From SLSG01 sp964477035 (GTDB lineage: Bacteria; Bacteroidota; Bacteroidia; Bacteroidales; UBA7960), in NCBI GenBank assembly GCA_964477035.1, contig CAYZCW010000002.1, forward strand, positions 310,001-374,000: a stretch of 64,000 bases of DNA, given 5' to 3'. Positions 35,592-45,429 of the stretch are shown here, piece after piece. The notes beneath the pieces are model-generated. The model did not search any database. It was not told the DNA's origin and saw only the letters and a list, made by a program, of their open reading frames with translations. Positions within the stretch are counted from its first letter, which is position 1, and the number at the start of each line of letters is the position of its first letter. The position numbers and the translations under genes are program-made.

Positions 35592-35608
35592 CGTGGAGTT
35601 GATTCAAA

Positions 35609-37678
35609 TCAGTTCGTTGTGAAATAGGTTACAGCCTTGTTTGCTCCCTGCAACAACGGAAGGATGGAAAGGGGTTCCCCCACGGCACGTTTCATCCATA
35701 AGTCAGGCAAGGTATTCCCTTCCCTGCAGGCATTGGCAAACCCATACCCGACCGGGTGCCGGGCAAAATGCTCAAACAACTGAAACATGACCACGTTGCC
35801 GATAAAGTAATTATACAGATAGAAACTCCCGGTAATCATGTGATTGTATATACCCAGAATATGCTGATCCCGAACGCCAAAAACCGGGGCAAAATAGTCG
35901 TTCCAAACGGCCCTGGATATTCCGAGCAAAGCCTCTTTTACCTCCCCGGGCGTGGCATCAGGATGGTCGGTCATCCATTTCCATACCTCCATTTCGGTCA
36001 GGGCCTGTCCCCCCATATCCACATTATACCAAAACGTGGCCAGGGCCTGCATATGGGCCATTTCCTCGGGCGAACCCTCATCCAGTCCCAGGGCGCGTAT
36101 GTTTCGGTAAGCAAAAAATTCTGCAGCCCCTTCCGTGATGCCGGCTGTCGGAACACCCACAAGAACGGGATAATCGGCTTCCCTCATGGAATATAACATT
36201 TCGGTCACATGACCAAGTTCATGCATGGCGATCCGAAAGCCTTTGTAGTCCAGCCCATCTAAGGGAAATGCTGTCGTAAAGGAGGCCATATACCCGGGCA
36301 AGGGGGGCCTGTTGGAATAGCCACCTGATACGACAGGCCTTACTTCGATGCTGTTGCCAAGCCAATCCGCCTCGTCCTCCGAAAATCCCAAACGGCGGAA
36401 TATTTCCGGCAGGTCATTCTGCAAGGCCCGGGGATTGGGATACCGGCTTCTCACAATGGAATCAAGCTGGTCGGCGGGATACTTCGACTGTGCCTGAAAA
36501 CCGCTGTACCAGATATCGAATGCTTCCAGCTCTCTTCCCAGCCTCGCACTGACCAGCCTGCCGACTTCGGCGAATTCAGCAGACCCGAGAAATTCCCGGA
36601 TCAGGGATTCCACGGCCTCCAGGGTCAGTTGCGATTGGAAGAAATTCCGCTCCAGGGCCGTGGAACCATCTTGAAACAGGTTGTCCTCATACTGTCTGTT
36701 CTTTACCGACCAGTTAAAACCCTCAAAACGCCTCAATCCTTCCGGCGACCATGGAACCGGCTGCAATGCACCGTTCTCTTCCATATAGAGGGTTTGGTTC
36801 ACGGGATCCCAGATGGTCTGCTCATCTTCCAGGAAGGCCTCGGGCACCTGGCCCTGAAGGATCCTTTCAATCACAATCCCCGAAAGCCTTTGTCTCTCAA
36901 GACCCTGTTCGCGGGTATAGTCCTCCTTGATGTTGTCCCGCAACCCATGGTGACAATTCAGGAGAAATCCCTCCGGAAAGGGGGAAGCTTGCCCGTCAAC
37001 ATGCAAATCCCCCATGCGCAGAAAATACGTGCTGATATGCCTGCTGAAGTCAGCAGCCTCCTCCCGGTAAGGTACACGAAACTCCGCAGGAGGTCTTGAA
37101 TGAAAATAATCGCCCAGTCTGGCCACCGCCCATTCGGCGCGACTCCATTCCGGGCCCTTTTCAAACTTTTCCTCTTGCCCTGCATAAGGGAAGTTCAACT
37201 GTATAAAATGTCCCAACTTGCTTTTCCATGGGTCGGCCTGGGGGATGGCCTCGCGAAAAAAAGAATCCGCCTGCAGCTCATCCCTGTCGGTATAGCTGGA
37301 AAAGGCCGTCAGCCTCGACCGGATGAGGGATTGGTATCCAAACAGTACCTGGAGGTTTTCAAGGATCACAGGGAGGTTTGCAGCCCTTGCATCCTCCGTT
37401 AAATAATTGGCCAGACAAAACGCTTTAAAGTCTTCTGCTGTTCCATCACTCTCCCACCATAAGGCCGCCACCCTTTCGACGCCCCTGGCTGCCCTTGCCG
37501 GCAGCAAAGCACCATGTGCTTCGCGCAGGGATTGCAAAGCCTCCTCGGCTGTTTCCGGTGTAATAAATCGGGAATCCCCTTCTGGCAGGGTCTTCTCACT
37601 GGCCACCCCAAGCGGCCACAAGAAAATCATCAGCAGGACCCCTACAAGCCCTTGTTTACATGACATCTTTTTCATCAT
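35609..37678 (-). CDS. exported zinc metallopeptidase, HExxH type, family not assigned
   Basis: A 689-residue protein with a signal peptide (basic MMKKMSCK, hydrophobic core, cut near VASEK). The zinc motif is HELGH (His486, Glu487, His490), followed by a likely third ligand Glu516 in AGITEGAAEFFAYRN. The HExxH-x25-E spacing fits the gluzincin group that includes M3 and M32 oligopeptidases. The remainder, mostly helical by composition, does not match a family I can name. It lies 17 bases before sdaA and 26 after the AbgT gene. A role in releasing amino acids from peptides outside the inner membrane is inferred from context only. Confidence 0.7.
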   Translation of the reverse strand: MMKKMSCKQGLVGVLLMIFLWPLGVASEKTLPEGDSRFITPETAEEALQSLREAHGALLPARAARGVERVAALWWESDGTAEDFKAFCLANYLTEDARAANLPVILENLQVLFGYQSLIRSRLTAFSSYTDRDELQADSFFREAIPQADPWKSKLGHFIQLNFPYAGQEEKFEKGPEWSRAEWAVARLGDYFHSRPPAEFRVPYREEAADFSRHISTYFLRMGDLHVDGQASPFPEGFLLNCHHGLRDNIKEDYTREQGLERQRLSGIVIERILQGQVPEAFLEDEQTIWDPVNQTLYMEENGALQPVPWSPEGLRRFEGFNWSVKNRQYEDNLFQDGSTALERNFFQSQLTLEAVESLIREFLGSAEFAEVGRLVSARLGRELEAFDIWYSGFQAQSKYPADQLDSIVRSRYPNPRALQNDLPEIFRRLGFSEDEADWLGNSIEVRPVVSGGYSNRPPLPGYMASFTTAFPLDGLDYKGFRIAMHELGHVTEMLYSMREADYPVLVGVPTAGITEGAAEFFAYRNIRALGLDEGSPEEMAHMQALATFWYNVDMGGQALTEMEVWKWMTDHPDATPGEVKEALLGISRAVWNDYFAPVFGVRDQHILGIYNHMITGSFYLYNYFIGNVVMFQLFEHFARHPVGYGFANACREGNTLPDLWMKRAVGEPLSILPLLQGANKAVTYFTTN

Positions 37679-37704
37679 TTGTTATATTTGTTGGGGATGG
37701 CATA

Positions 37705-39216
37705 TTATGGCACGTAATGAATGGGGCCCTCAATTCCCAGGGGAATATTTAAAAGGATCCAGGCAACAAACATGGGTATCCTCACCAGGATAAAAGCCAG
37801 TGCATAGGGCAGCATCAGGGAGATGAGGGTCCCGATCCCCACATCCTTGACATATTTCTGCGCAAACACAATGATCAGGGGAAAATAGGGCAGCAAGGGG
37901 GTCAGGATATTTGAATAGGAATCACCAATCCGGTAGGCCAGCTGGGTGGTTTCAGGGGAGTATCCCATGAGCATCAGCATGGGAACAAAGATGGGAGCCA
38001 GGATGGCATATTTGGCAGAGGCGCTTCCAATGATCAGGTTGACAAAGGAGGAGAAAAAAATGAATGCCACCAATAGGGGAATCCCCACAAAGCCGATGCG
38101 CTGCAAAGTTTCGGCTCCCGAGATGGCAAGAATCGATCCCAGGTTGGACCATATAAAGAACTCTACCAGGTGGGCCGCCACAAAGGCCAGCACGATATAG
38201 CTTCCCATGGTGGCCATGGACTCCGACATCATATCGGCCACATCCTTATCCCGCCTGATCGTCTTGGAGACGACACCAAAAACCAGCCCCCCTACAAAGA
38301 AGATGATAAACATCAGCGGCACAATGGAGTCGTAAAGGGGAGCGAAGCCGCCGTCATCACCGCGGAAAGCCCCCCCAGGAAAGATGGTTCCCCAGGCAAC
38401 GAAGGCCAGGATTACCAGAATCACGACAAGGGTCCATTTCAGGCCCTTTTTCTCCAGCCCGGAAAAGCTTCGGGAAAAACCCTCTGTATCGCCTCCCTGA
38501 TAGGGTCCAAGCCGGGGCAGGATAATCTTCTCAGTAACCCATGTCCCGGCCAGTCCGACAAGCGGAACGGAAGCCGCCAGCATGAAATAGTTTGACAGGG
38601 GATTGACGGTATAATCCGGTTCCAGGATGCTTGCCGCTGACTGGGTAAAAGCCGCCATCATGGGATCCAGTCCCGTCGGAAGCAGGTTTGCGCCAAAACC
38701 TCCGGACACACCGGCAAAGGCTGCAGCCAGGCCCGCAAGGGGGTGCCGGCCGATCCCTTTGAAGATGACAGCAGAAAGCGGAATGAGCACAACATACCCA
38801 ACGTCCGCCGCCACCGAACTGATCATCCCCACTGTCACGATAGAAAAAGTAATCAGGGAGTTGGGGACTTTGGAAACGAATATCCTCAGGGCAACGGATA
38901 TCAGGCCACTTCTCTCAGCCACTCCGATGCCGAACATGACAACCAGGACAAGCCCCAAAGGCGGAAAGCCAGCAAAAACGTCCACCATAGAGGTCAATAT
39001 GCGTTGAATCCCCTCTGCATTTAACAGGTTCACCGCGGCAATGGGTTCAGTAACCCGGGGAGAGGGGTGCTCAACACTCAGGCCGATACTGCCGAAGACC
39101 CAGGATAATAGCAGGACGGCCCCGATCAGGATGGCAAAAAGTGTTACAGGCTGGGGCAATTTGTTCCCCAATACCTCTATCTTATTCAGAATTCTTTGTA
39201 AAAGCCCGTTCTCCAT
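37705..39216 (-). CDS. AbgT-family transporter
   Basis: A 503-residue inner-membrane protein with about 11-13 hydrophobic helices. AbgT features include KLPQPVTLFAILIGAVLLLS, VSSVAADVGYVVLIPL-like text here as SSVAADVGYVVLIPLSA, GGFGANLLPTGLDPMMAAFTQ, and SASAKYAILAPIFVPMLMLMG. The family imports p-aminobenzoyl-glutamate in E. coli; other members act as sulfonamide exporters. The amidohydrolases AbgA and AbgB that go with AbgT in E. coli are absent; here a metallopeptidase and two amino-acid enzymes flank it, which suggests a different peptide or amino-acid conjugate as substrate. Confidence 0.9.
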   Translation of the reverse strand: MENGLLQRILNKIEVLGNKLPQPVTLFAILIGAVLLLSWVFGSIGLSVEHPSPRVTEPIAAVNLLNAEGIQRILTSMVDVFAGFPPLGLVLVVMFGIGVAERSGLISVALRIFVSKVPNSLITFSIVTVGMISSVAADVGYVVLIPLSAVIFKGIGRHPLAGLAAAFAGVSGGFGANLLPTGLDPMMAAFTQSAASILEPDYTVNPLSNYFMLAASVPLVGLAGTWVTEKIILPRLGPYQGGDTEGFSRSFSGLEKKGLKWTLVVILVILAFVAWGTIFPGGAFRGDDGGFAPLYDSIVPLMFIIFFVGGLVFGVVSKTIRRDKDVADMMSESMATMGSYIVLAFVAAHLVEFFIWSNLGSILAISGAETLQRIGFVGIPLLVAFIFFSSFVNLIIGSASAKYAILAPIFVPMLMLMGYSPETTQLAYRIGDSYSNILTPLLPYFPLIIVFAQKYVKDVGIGTLISLMLPYALAFILVRIPMFVAWILLNIPLGIEGPIHYVP

Positions 39217-39225
39217 TTTCCCTGG

Positions 39226-40170
39226 TTATTTCCCCATTGATTTGCCTTTCTCATAAACCAGTACCGCGGCATACAAATCATAGACGGCACTGCCGGTGGT
39301 CTTGAACAAGCGGGTGGGTGAATGACCCGGACCGACTTGACCGCTCAGCAGGTCGCCTAGCGGGTGCATATCGGCCTCCCGGATAAGGCCTTCCTTCACC
39401 GGGTACATTAAATCCCCACTCTCCGTAATCCCGTGGGATGTATCGATAAAAACCCTGTCGATCTGTGTAAATAAATCAACTGGCAGTTCCCGGTTCATGG
39501 GTTTATAGGACCCGATGGCCACAACGGTCTTTCCGTGGAGCAGCCCCTCTTGCTCAGGGAAAACGGGGTGGACTGCATTGGTTGCCGTGATAATGATCTC
39601 GGAACGAAAACAGACCTCCGTGGCATCCCCGGCGGCTGTAACAGGCACTCCGGGCATCTCTTCTGCCGCGCGGTCCATGAAATTCCGGAGGGCAGTCCGG
39701 GAAATATCATAGACGGTGATTTGCTCTATGTTACGGACCTGGCAAGCGAAGCGGGCTTGCTGCAGGCCCTGGATGCCGGCACCCACAAGTCCCAGGGAAC
39801 TGGCCTTTTCAGGGGAAAGGTATTTGATGCCCACCGCGCTGACAGCAGCAGTTCTCAAGGCAGTAATGGCCGGTCCGTCCATAATGGCAAGCAGTTCCCC
39901 CGTCCGGCTGTCATTCAGGACCACGGTTCCGCAAATGGAAGGCTTCCCGAGCTTGCGGTTTTCCGGGCAGAAGGACACCAGTTTGGTGACCCAATAACGT
40001 TCATCGATGCACGGCATGATCAGGAAGGTATTCTCTCCCCGGTCGATGTGCTGCCGTTTGAGCATGCAGCGATCATAGTCCGGGCTGATCCTGACTGCCT
40101 CCTCCATGGCTTCTATCCATTCCGCGGGTTGAAGCATTTCAAAAACAGCCCCATGGTTATAAAAAGTCAT
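39226..40170 (-). CDS. ornithine cyclodeaminase / mu-crystallin family protein
   Basis: A 314-residue NAD(P)-dependent enzyme. The N-terminal half has MLKRQHIDRGENTFLIMPC and KLVSFCPENRKLGKPSICG. LAIMDGPAITALRTAAVSAV is followed by the dinucleotide fold LGLVGAGIQGLQQA and ITVYDISRTAL. The family includes ornithine and lysine cyclodeaminases, alanine and arginine dehydrogenases, ketimine and pyrroline-2-carboxylate reductases, and SbnB. The substrate cannot be fixed. It is the first gene of the operon, 9 bases from the AbgT gene. Confidence 0.87.
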   Translation of the reverse strand: MTFYNHGAVFEMLQPAEWIEAMEEAVRISPDYDRCMLKRQHIDRGENTFLIMPCIDERYWVTKLVSFCPENRKLGKPSICGTVVLNDSRTGELLAIMDGPAITALRTAAVSAVGIKYLSPEKASSLGLVGAGIQGLQQARFACQVRNIEQITVYDISRTALRNFMDRAAEEMPGVPVTAAGDATEVCFRSEIIITATNAVHPVFPEQEGLLHGKTVVAIGSYKPMNRELPVDLFTQIDRVFIDTSHGITESGDLMYPVKEGLIREADMHPLGDLLSGQVGPGHSPTRLFKTTGSAVYDLYAAVLVYEKGKSMGK

Positions 40171-40380
40171 ATCCGTTCCGGTATTTTTTGTTTTTGCCTG
40201 GCGTCATCCTGAATCAACTCATTGAACAGGAAAGCCTTTAGAAAAAAAGTGCTCCTGAAAAATGCAGTGATCGACAGCAGCCGGACAAATATAGAACGGG
40301 CCGATGAGAAAATGGGCGAGAATATTACCCAGAAAAGGTGCTATTTTGACATTTAAATACGGGACAGGTAAAATAAGCTG

Positions 40381-41034
40381 CTATAATGTGTCCATAGCTG
40401 TCAGAAATTCTGACACGATCATGGCAGTGGCCCCCCAAATCATGTGGCCGTTGATGATGAAACAGGGCGTTTCGAGCTGGTGTCCGCCTGACAGAGCAAT
40501 CAGCTTCTTCCGCCTGTTTTCAGGCAAAAAAAACGACCTCAGCTCCACCTCAACAACCCCTGCTACCTCCACCGGGTCCGGACAGAAATCAGGCCTTCGG
40601 TCACAGACCCCGAGATAAGGGCTGACAATGAAGTTGCTGGGTGGAATATAGAGGTCAGTCAATTTACCCACCAACCGGACGTCTGCCGGGTCAACACCGA
40701 TCTCTTCCCGGGTTTCGCGCAAGGCGGTAAATCCCAGGTCCGGGTCGGCGGCCTCCCGCCTGCCTCCGGGAAAAGAAATTTGTCCACTATGCGGCCCATT
40801 GTATTGGGTTCGCTGAATAAACACCGTTCCCGTCTGGCCGCCATCCAGGGGAAAGAAAAGCAAGAGAACCCCGCTGGGCACGGCATTCCTTCCTTCTCCC
40901 CTGCTTTTAATGTCTGACAGCCTGGCCTGCGGAGCCATGAGAAGTTGTCCTTCCATGCCGGGAAGCGCGGTGAAGTCCATCCGCTCCAGGCAGGCCACAA
41001 AATCGGAAAAGGAACTCAGACAAGGTGATGTCAT
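40381..41034 (-). CDS. Nudix hydrolase, CoA pyrophosphatase-like
   Basis: A 217-residue Nudix protein. The box and its lead-in, HSGQISFPGGRREAADPD followed by TALRETREEIGV, follow the CoA-pyrophosphatase subfamily pattern (G-Q-x-x-F-P-G-G-R ... T-A-L-R-E-x-x-E-E-I-G). These enzymes split CoA or related nucleotides and help control CoA pools. I start at 41034 (MTSPCLSSFSDF) because upstream codons overlap the spacer after phr. The 210-base stretch between this gene and the ornithine cyclodeaminase-family gene has nothing I can recognise. Confidence 0.87.
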   Translation of the reverse strand: MTSPCLSSFSDFVACLERMDFTALPGMEGQLLMAPQARLSDIKSRGEGRNAVPSGVLLLFFPLDGGQTGTVFIQRTQYNGPHSGQISFPGGRREAADPDLGFTALRETREEIGVDPADVRLVGKLTDLYIPPSNFIVSPYLGVCDRRPDFCPDPVEVAGVVEVELRSFFLPENRRKKLIALSGGHQLETPCFIINGHMIWGATAMIVSEFLTAMDTL

Positions 41035-41107
41035 GGGGCCGGGTAAATGATTGGGGTCTGGCGTCCTGGGTTTCTGTAAAAATACAAACTTATTGTCGGA
41101 TGGGCCA

Positions 41108-42409
41108 TCAACCAACGGCCGCTTTCACCTCCTTCAGCCAGCGAGCTCTGGCCGTCCTGTGATCCACCACCGGGGCGGGATAGCCGGGGGTGCCCCATTC
41201 CGGAACCCAATGCTGGATATAAGTGGCCTCCGGATCGAATTTTTTCTGCTGCTGGGCCGGATTGAATACCCGGAAGTAGGGTGCGGCATCGCAACCCGTT
41301 CCCGCGCTCCACTGCCATCCCCCGTTATTGGAGGACAATTCATAATCAAACAGCCACTGTGCAAACCAGGCCTCACCCCATCGCCAGTCGATCATCAGGT
41401 GCTTGGCAAGAAAGCTGGCCGTAATCATACGAAGCCGGTTGTGCATGTAACCCGTGGCTGCCAGCTGCCGCATCCCGGCATCCACCATGGGATAGCCCGT
41501 TCGGCCATCCTTCCAGAGGGTAAAATGGGCCTCATTGTTCTCCCAGGCAATCCTGTCAAAACCCGGTTTGAAGGATTGGCTGATGACGCGCGGGTGGTGC
41601 CAAAGGATCATGGCATAAAACTCCCGCCAGATTAACTCGTTGAGGAAAGTTTCGTTCAGCCGGACCGCCATGCGTAGGACCTCGCGGATGCCAACGGCTC
41701 CGAAACGCAGCCAGGGACCCAGGCGGCTGGTCCCCTCCAGGGCCGGAAAATCGCGGGTTTGGTCGTAACGGGCCAACAACCCGCTTTCCAGCTGGTAGGG
41801 GGCCGCCCTGAACCCGGACCCCCGAAACCCCCATTGTTCCAGGGCCGGCAAGGGCTCACGGGAGGTTTTCAGAAAGTGTCCTGTGATATTTTCTGAAGGG
41901 AAAGCATTTAGATGGCGGTCTTTCAACCGGGATTTCCACTGCCGGCTGTAGGGGGTGAACACCTGATAGGGGGAACCATCGGCTTTCAGCAGCTCGTTCT
42001 TGCCAAATACCAGGTGGTCCGTAAACAAATGAAAGGAAATCCCTTTTGAGTCCAGCAGGGCCCGTATCTTCTCGTCCCTCTCAAGCCCGTAAGGTTCATG
42101 GTCTCCGTTGGCAAACACGGCCTCTACGTCGAGTTCCCGCAGCAGGCGAACCACCACCTCGAACGGACGGCCCTTTTCGATTCTGAGGCCGCCCCCTTGC
42201 TCCTGTAATTTGTGGTGAAGATCCTCCAGAAGGCTGTAAATGAAAGCCACCCGGTGATCACTGGCAGGCAGGGATCCGACAATGTCCTCATCAAGAATGA
42301 ACAGGGGAAGCACCCTGGGAGAATATTTCAAGGCTTCAAAAAGTCCCCTGTTGTCGTGCAGCCTCAGGTCCCGGCGGAACCAAAAAAGGGTCAACGGGCC
42401 GTTGTTCAT
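41108..42409 (-). CDS. phr: deoxyribodipyrimidine photolyase
   Basis: A 433-residue class I photolyase that repairs cyclobutane pyrimidine dimers using light. It starts LTLFWFRRDLRLHDNRGLF, has the antenna-domain FTPYSRQWK, and the FAD-domain signatures LIWREFYAMI, GRTGYPMVDAGMRQL, GYMHNRLRMITASFL and WQWSAGTGCDAAPYFR. These indicate photolyase rather than cryptochrome-DASH. The ATG overlaps the stop of the upstream phosphoesterase gene as TAATG, so the two are coupled. Confidence 0.95.
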   Translation of the reverse strand: MNNGPLTLFWFRRDLRLHDNRGLFEALKYSPRVLPLFILDEDIVGSLPASDHRVAFIYSLLEDLHHKLQEQGGGLRIEKGRPFEVVVRLLRELDVEAVFANGDHEPYGLERDEKIRALLDSKGISFHLFTDHLVFGKNELLKADGSPYQVFTPYSRQWKSRLKDRHLNAFPSENITGHFLKTSREPLPALEQWGFRGSGFRAAPYQLESGLLARYDQTRDFPALEGTSRLGPWLRFGAVGIREVLRMAVRLNETFLNELIWREFYAMILWHHPRVISQSFKPGFDRIAWENNEAHFTLWKDGRTGYPMVDAGMRQLAATGYMHNRLRMITASFLAKHLMIDWRWGEAWFAQWLFDYELSSNNGGWQWSAGTGCDAAPYFRVFNPAQQQKKFDPEATYIQHWVPEWGTPGYPAPVVDHRTARARWLKEVKAAVG

Positions 42410-43695
42410 TATAGAAATGGCGTTTTATCAGGGGGGGAGCCCCTTCTCAGGGTCAGCAGGGTAATCTCCGGCGGCATGCCGATCCGGCCAGGAAAACTGA
42501 GAAAGCCAAAACCCCGGTTGACGTAGAGTTTCCGCTCACCCTCCCGGTACAGACCGCTCCATTCATTATACAACAGCTGCACCGGGCTCCAGGAAAAAAA
42601 ACGCGTGGACACCCCCAGCTGCATGCCATGGGTATGGCCGGAAAGGGTCAGGTGCACATCGGTCTGCGGAAGCACCTGGGCACGCCAATGCGACGGATCG
42701 TGCGAGAGCAGGATCATGAATGCATGCGCCGGGACCCCTTCCAGGGCAGCCGACAGGTCCCCGTACTGACCAAAGGGAGGCAGGCCCCAGTTGTCGACTC
42801 CGGCGAGTATGATGGAGTCCTGGCCCCGGCAGATGCAGGCATGTTCGTTGCGCAGCACCCTGAAGCCCATCTCCTGCTGCAAAGCCACCAGCCTGTCCAC
42901 ATCGGCGACTTTCTCCTGTATGGTGCCCCAGCTCCTGTAGTCTCCCATGTCGTGGTTTCCCAGAACCGAGAAGAGTCCATCGGCTGCCTCCAGGTTGCGG
43001 AAGGCTTCCAGAAACTTCTCGGCCTCCAGGGATTCATTGTTCACCAAATCGCCTGTAAACAAAATCAGGTCGGGTTCCAGGTACGAGATCAGCTGCAGCC
43101 CGGCCTCCACCGCATCGGTCTGGCTGTAGCTGCCGAGGTGGGTGTCGCTGAACTGAACCACGCGGTACCCATCAAAGGCTCCGGGAAGGTCCTCAAACCA
43201 CAGGGTCACCGGCTCCACACGGAAATCGTAGCGCCCGAAGCCCACCCCGTAGAGGGTCAGGGAAAAGGTCATGGCCGCCACGATGAGGCCCAGGGCTGGA
43301 AACAAAAGGCTGCGCCGCCATCTCATCATCACCGACCGGGAGCGCGACTGGCTGGGAAAAACCCTGCCGGACTGTTTCAGAAGTATGCGTTTTACGTCGT
43401 ACAGAAGGACAAAGAGGGCAAAGCTCAGTTTGGGCACAAACACGAACAAAAAGGCGGCAAACACGAAAAAAAACTTACGGTACTGCACATAGGCCTCCAA
43501 CTGCCCCGTCCGGATATGGATCACCCATCCGGCAAGGAAGATTACCAGGAGGAAGTCTGCCAGCCAGTATGTTTTAAGTACAAAGTTTTTCAGAGGGGAC
43601 AGGCGGCCGTGGGAAAACAGCTTGCGCATGCCACGATAGCCATAGATGTCTGCGAGCAAATAACAGAGCAACACAAAAAAAAGGGTCCAGAACAT
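42409..43695 (-). CDS. membrane-bound metallophosphoesterase
   Basis: A 428-residue protein with four predicted N-terminal membrane helices (within residues 1-150) and a calcineurin-like phosphatase domain facing outward or inward, not determined. Metal-binding motifs in order: VQFSDTHLGSY, FTGDLVNNES, VLGNHDMGDY, LLSHDPSHW and LSGHTHGMQLG. These are complete, so it should be active. Relatives (YkuE type) act on phosphodiesters or UDP-linked lipid intermediates; the substrate here is unknown. It ends in a TAATG overlap with phr. Confidence 0.9.
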   Translation of the reverse strand: MFWTLFFVLLCYLLADIYGYRGMRKLFSHGRLSPLKNFVLKTYWLADFLLVIFLAGWVIHIRTGQLEAYVQYRKFFFVFAAFLFVFVPKLSFALFVLLYDVKRILLKQSGRVFPSQSRSRSVMMRWRRSLLFPALGLIVAAMTFSLTLYGVGFGRYDFRVEPVTLWFEDLPGAFDGYRVVQFSDTHLGSYSQTDAVEAGLQLISYLEPDLILFTGDLVNNESLEAEKFLEAFRNLEAADGLFSVLGNHDMGDYRSWGTIQEKVADVDRLVALQQEMGFRVLRNEHACICRGQDSIILAGVDNWGLPPFGQYGDLSAALEGVPAHAFMILLSHDPSHWRAQVLPQTDVHLTLSGHTHGMQLGVSTRFFSWSPVQLLYNEWSGLYREGERKLYVNRGFGFLSFPGRIGMPPEITLLTLRRGSPPDKTPFL

Positions 43696-43839
43696 GGGTC
43701 TGTCGGAAAAAATCAGGTTTCAAAGCCGGGACAATGCCCGTAAGCATTAACTTTGCTGCAAAAACCGGGCCGCAGCACCGGGGGCAAAGTTAATATATTA
43801 AAACTTTTAGAACGCGGAATATCAGGTAATTGTTCATTC

Positions 43840-45429
43840 ATGACCGAAATCATCAGGGAGGGGTACGTCGTTCTGTTTTTGATCATCAGCCTGGGGATCA
43901 TTCTGGGATCGGTCCGCTTCAAAGGGTTTTCCCTGGATATCTCGGCCGTGATCTTTGTGGCCCTTTTCCTGGGCCACGCGGGATACCTTGTCCCAACCTC
44001 CTTTCAGACCATCGGGCTGCTCTTTTTTATTTTTACCGTCGGCATACAGGCAGGGCCTGGCTTTTTCGATGCGTTTCATAAATTCGGCAGGCAGCTGCTT
44101 GTCCTCTGCGTGGTACTGGTCGGTACGGCGGCCGCATTGGCCCTGGCTCTGGGAAAGGCTTTGGACATCGATTCCATCCTGGCCGTGGGACTGTTCAACG
44201 GGGCACTGACCAGCACCCCGGGATTGGCAGCCGCCATCGACAGCACGGGCTCGCCCCTGGCATCCATCGGCTACGGAGTTGCCTATCCCGCCGGGGCCGT
44301 ACTGGCCATCCTGATCATTCACTGGCTGCCCGTGCTGTTCCGCATCCGGATGCAGGAAGCGGACAGCCAATACCTGGAAGCCATCAAAGAGGAGTACCCG
44401 GAGCTGATAAGCCGGCATTTCGTGGTCGAGAACAAAAACCTCCACGGCAGGAGCGTCCGGGAACTGGCATTCAGAAGCATGACCGGTGCGGCCATTTCCC
44501 GGGTGCGGCACGGAGACCTGGCCATCACCCCCGATGCCGACACCCGCCTTTACCTGAACGATGTGGTCCGCGTTGTCGGCACCAGAGAGGCCCTCCACAA
44601 GTCCGGACTGATGATCGGACGGGAAACGGATGAGGAGACACCCCTGGCAGGACCCTATGAAGTCAACTGGGTCCTGGTCACCTCCAAGAAGGTCATCAGC
44701 AAAAGCCTGCAGTCCCTCAACCTGTCCATGCTGTATGGCGCCACCATCACCCGGATACGCCGCAGTGGCATCGACCTGAGTCCGAATGGAAGCAGCACCC
44801 TGCGTTTCGGAGACAAGGTGCTGCTGGCCTGTGAAAAGGAAAACATGCGGCGCGTCATGAAATTGCTGGGCAATGACGAAAAGCGGCTGAAGGAAACCGA
44901 TTTTTTGCCCATCAGCCTGGGCATCCTCATCGGGGTTCTGCTGGGGCGGATCAGCCTGCCATTCTTTGGATTGTTTGAATTCTCCCTCGGACTCACGGGA
45001 GGGGTTCTCCTGGCAGCCATCCTGCTGAGCAAGCTGGGCAAAACGGGACCCATCATCTGGTCCATGTCGGGAAGTGGCAACCAATTGCTCCGGAAACTGG
45101 GGCTGCTGATGTTCCTGGCTTCGGTGGGGACGCAGGCCGGGGCAGAGCTGTCGGAGACTTTTTCGGAATACGGATGGAAGCTGCTGTGGGTTGGGATGGC
45201 CATCACGATCATTCCCATGGTGGTGGCGGCCATGGTCGGACATTTTTTGCTGCGCGTGAACTTCCCCACCCTCCTCGGGGTGATTGCCGGCAGCATGACC
45301 AGCACCCCCGGCCTGGCTGCAGCCGATTCACGCACCGGCACCGATGCCGCCTCGGTGGCCTATGCCTCGGTCTACCCCATCGCCCTGGTCCTCATGATCA
45401 TTTTCTCCCAGCTACTGGCGCGGCTCTGA
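43840..45429 (+). CDS. AspT/YidE-family transporter with two RCK_C domains
   Basis: A 529-residue membrane protein of the aspartate:alanine exchanger family. Two membrane halves (about 1-165 and 375-529) each carry the family repeat (FNGALTSTPGLAAAIDSTG and IAGSMTSTPGLAAADSRTG) and flank two TrkA-C-like regulatory domains (about 195-360). The transported substrate is unknown. I start at 43840 (MTEIIREGYVVL) because the open frame upstream is not protein-like. The last 18 bases overlap the convergent TonB-domain gene. Confidence 0.9.
   Translation: MTEIIREGYVVLFLIISLGIILGSVRFKGFSLDISAVIFVALFLGHAGYLVPTSFQTIGLLFFIFTVGIQAGPGFFDAFHKFGRQLLVLCVVLVGTAAALALALGKALDIDSILAVGLFNGALTSTPGLAAAIDSTGSPLASIGYGVAYPAGAVLAILIIHWLPVLFRIRMQEADSQYLEAIKEEYPELISRHFVVENKNLHGRSVRELAFRSMTGAAISRVRHGDLAITPDADTRLYLNDVVRVVGTREALHKSGLMIGRETDEETPLAGPYEVNWVLVTSKKVISKSLQSLNLSMLYGATITRIRRSGIDLSPNGSSTLRFGDKVLLACEKENMRRVMKLLGNDEKRLKETDFLPISLGILIGVLLGRISLPFFGLFEFSLGLTGGVLLAAILLSKLGKTGPIIWSMSGSGNQLLRKLGLLMFLASVGTQAGAELSETFSEYGWKLLWVGMAITIIPMVVAAMVGHFLLRVNFPTLLGVIAGSMTSTPGLAAADSRTGTDAASVAYASVYPIALVLMIIFSQLLARL

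Noticed and set aside
40171..40380. Small gene or RNA in the 210-base gap
   Set aside because: No convincing frame, hairpin or promoter was seen.
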